NCBI RefSeq assembly: GCF_015240255.1
Contig: NZ_CP061205.1
Span: 3,582,501 to 3,646,500 of the forward strand
Length of the DNA stretch: 64,000 bases
Direction: 5' to 3'
Origin: Kordiimonas pumila
GTDB lineage: Bacteria; Pseudomonadota; Alphaproteobacteria; Sphingomonadales; Kordiimonadaceae
Shown: positions 62,417 through 64,000 of the stretch, in pieces
Layout of the letters: each line of letters begins with the position of its first letter
Position numbering within the stretch: position 1 is the first letter of the stretch
Position numbers and translations under genes: made by a program
The notes under the pieces: generated by a model
Database searches by the model: none
What the model saw: the letters and a program-made list of their open reading frames with translations, nothing else
What the model was told of the DNA's origin: nothing

Positions 62417-64000
62417 TTAATACCCTTTCGCTTTTTTCAAAGCTGCACGTAGGCTAGGCACATCAACCTGTTTCCACCTAGCCGCAACATACTGATCAGG
62501 CCTAATCAAGTAGGCACTACCCGACATAAGGTCATACCGATCGAGAACAATGCGACAATCACCTACCGCGTTATCAATATCTACAACCATAATACCTAGG
62601 TCACAGTCAACCCCACCACCCTTTGTTAGAAGCACAAAACCAGCTTGAAGAAAATCGTAAAGCCAACCATTGCCTATAGGGGCATCTAGAGCTGGCGCGC
62701 CGGGCTTTATTCCCTTACCTGACCAATCATCTCTATCAGGCGTGTTCAAGCTACTTTCTGGGTAGCATACAGCTGTTGATAGCCGGCCTGAATTTACCAG
62801 TGGTCGCGCAAAAGCTACCTCAGAAGCAAGCTCCAGTACGGCATCCCGAAAAATCCGGCTCATTTCTGTTTTTGGTGTCATAAAATCAGTTGAACGGCTT
62901 GAATTAAGGATATTTTCATCGGCCGTGATAATGGCTTCTGTATTATAACTCTCCAGCAACCCTTCACCGGCTTCACCTCGTAAAATCAGGTCCAGCTTCC
63001 AGCCAAGGTTATCAATGTCAGCAAGGCCGCCATTACAGCCTCGCGCGCCGAAAGGCGAAACCAAATGGGCACTATCGCCCGCAAAAATGATATTCCCGTG
63101 TACAAACCTACTCATACGCCGACACTGAAAAGTGTAAACACTATACCATTCTTCAGTAAATTCGATATTATCCCCAAGCATTCCTCTTACCAAGGGCTCA
63201 ACATTTTCTGGTTTCATGGCCTCCTGACGGTCAATATTCCAACCAAGTTGAAAATCAAGGCGCCACACATCATCAGGCTGCTTGTGTAGCAATGCTGACT
63301 GCCCTGGATTAAAAGGTGGGTCAAACCAAAACCACCTCTCCGGCGGGTGGTTTCCAGTCATCTTTATATCTGATATCAGAAAGTTATCTTCAAAAACTCT
63401 TCCATCAAAATCAAGCCCAAGCGCAGTGCGAACGAGCGAGCGACTACCATCACAAGCAATTAACCATTCTGTCTTCACTGAATACGCGTAATCACCTGCT
63501 TGAACCTCAAGCTGTACATACCCTTCCTGTTGCTCCACGCCCACAACCCCGTGCCCCCACCGCACTGTTATGTTAGGGTTACGGCAGACAGCTTCATAGA
63601 GATACTCTTCAACATAATACTGTTGAATATTAATAAATGCTGGCCGTTTCTGGTCTTTCACCGGCAACAAATCAAACTGGTAAATCGCGTCAGCCCTATC
63701 GCCCCAAAAGACTTTTCCAACATTCCATATCACGCCCTTTTCAACCATTTTATCCCCAACACCAAGCCGGTCAAAAATATCGAGTGAGCGCTTTGAAAAG
63801 CAGATTGCTTTCGAGCCTGCTGCTATAAAATCAAACAGCGTAAGAACCAGCACCTTGTGACCCCGCTGAGCAAGATCAAGAGCTGCAGCAAGGCCAACAG
63901 GACCTGCTCCCACAATCACCACCCTAGCATCTTCGACACCTGTGGCCATTAAAGGCAGCGGTGTTTGGCCAATTTCCCGCCAAACGGGAATCCCGGAAAC
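62417..64000 (-). CDS. FAD-dependent aromatic monooxygenase, 5' end beyond the window
   Basis: A class A flavin hydroxylase: GxGxxG loop VVIVGAGPVGLAAALDLAQRG, the DG motif CDGSRSLVRTALGLDF, and FAGDSAHLVSPFGARGCNGG as second FAD/ribityl site; a C-terminal thioredoxin-like domain follows (about 430-510). It resembles 3-(3-hydroxyphenyl)propionate and 3-hydroxybenzoate hydroxylases. The frame stays open to the right edge: the 17 codons before the ATG at 63949 read as protein (GIPVWREIGQTPLPL), and that ATG has no ribosome site, so the true start is probably outside. It leads the operon with DUF2783 and the FAH protein. Confidence 0.87.
   Translation of the reverse strand, partial: VSGIPVWREIGQTPLPLMATGVEDARVVIVGAGPVGLAAALDLAQRGHKVLVLTLFDFIAAGSKAICFSKRSLDIFDRLGVGDKMVEKGVIWNVGKVFWGDRADAIYQFDLLPVKDQKRPAFINIQQYYVEEYLYEAVCRNPNITVRWGHGVVGVEQQEGYVQLEVQAGDYAYSVKTEWLIACDGSRSLVRTALGLDFDGRVFEDNFLISDIKMTGNHPPERWFWFDPPFNPGQSALLHKQPDDVWRLDFQLGWNIDRQEAMKPENVEPLVRGMLGDNIEFTEEWYSVYTFQCRRMSRFVHGNIIFAGDSAHLVSPFGARGCNGGLADIDNLGWKLDLILRGEAGEGLLESYNTEAIITADENILNSSRSTDFMTPKTEMSRIFRDAVLELASEVAFARPLVNSGRLSTAVCYPESSLNTPDRDDWSGKGIKPGAPALDAPIGNGWLYDFLQAGFVLLTKGGGVDCDLGIMVVDIDNAVGDCRIVLDRYDLMSGSAYLIRPDQYVAARWKQVDVPSLRAALKKAKGY

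Overview
The window looks like the chromosome of a Gram-negative alphaproteobacterium with moderate GC. The housekeeping loci ffh-rpsP-rimM-trmD and dapF-mtaB-ftsY, two TonB-dependent receptors, several periplasmic enzymes and a large accessory catabolic region all fit a marine or soil heterotroph of the Kordiimonadales/Sphingomonadales type. The order-level guess is inference from gene content only. I saw no rRNA, tRNA, CRISPR array, transposase or phage gene.

From 0 to 11 kb the content is core. The minus-strand operon ffh-rpsP-rimM-trmD (trmD cut by the window edge) is followed by a hybrid histidine kinase divergent from a DASS-type anion symporter, a sulfotransferase-like protein, and the plus-strand operon dapF-mtaB-ftsY. 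The two GTPases of the signal recognition particle pathway, Ffh and FtsY, are thus 7 kb apart. An orphan ParD-like antitoxin gene ends this part.

From 11 to 37 kb the genes are mixed. There is an iron-type receptor (haem-like) divergent from a lipoprotein across Fur-like boxes, then rimO, an orphan solute-binding protein, a glutathione transferase, a PepSY-associated membrane protein, an ornithine/lysine-type decarboxylase with a possible structured leader, a sugar dehydrogenase fused to cytochrome c, glutathione reductase, a CoA transferase/racemase, a photolyase in an operon with a sodium symporter, glycerol kinase, a dipeptidyl peptidase, a branched-chain aminotransferase, a threonine dehydratase and a D-aminoacylase with a divergent MarR regulator.

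From 37.8 to 64 kb lies an accessory catabolic region. It holds two thiolases, two acyl-CoA ligases, an outer-membrane receptor, four small NTF2-fold proteins (two limonene-epoxide-hydrolase-like, two SnoaL_4-like), and an eight-gene operon: tandem HxlR regulator, SDR, DapB-like dehydrogenase, carotenoid-cleavage-type oxygenase, DUF1295 membrane protein, SnoaL_4, SDR, SnoaL_4. It also has a hydroxychromene-carboxylate-isomerase-like protein, a nitronate-monooxygenase-like flavoprotein and, at the right edge, a flavin monooxygenase / DUF2783 / fumarylpyruvate-hydrolase module of gentisate type. A 28-base motif is shared by two divergent promoters (52304 and 55980), which links separate transcription units into one probable regulon. 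I read the region as an uncharacterised pathway that takes up a bulky hydrophobic substrate through the receptor, cleaves a double bond oxidatively, activates the acids as CoA esters and thiolyses them. The substrate cannot be read from the sequence.
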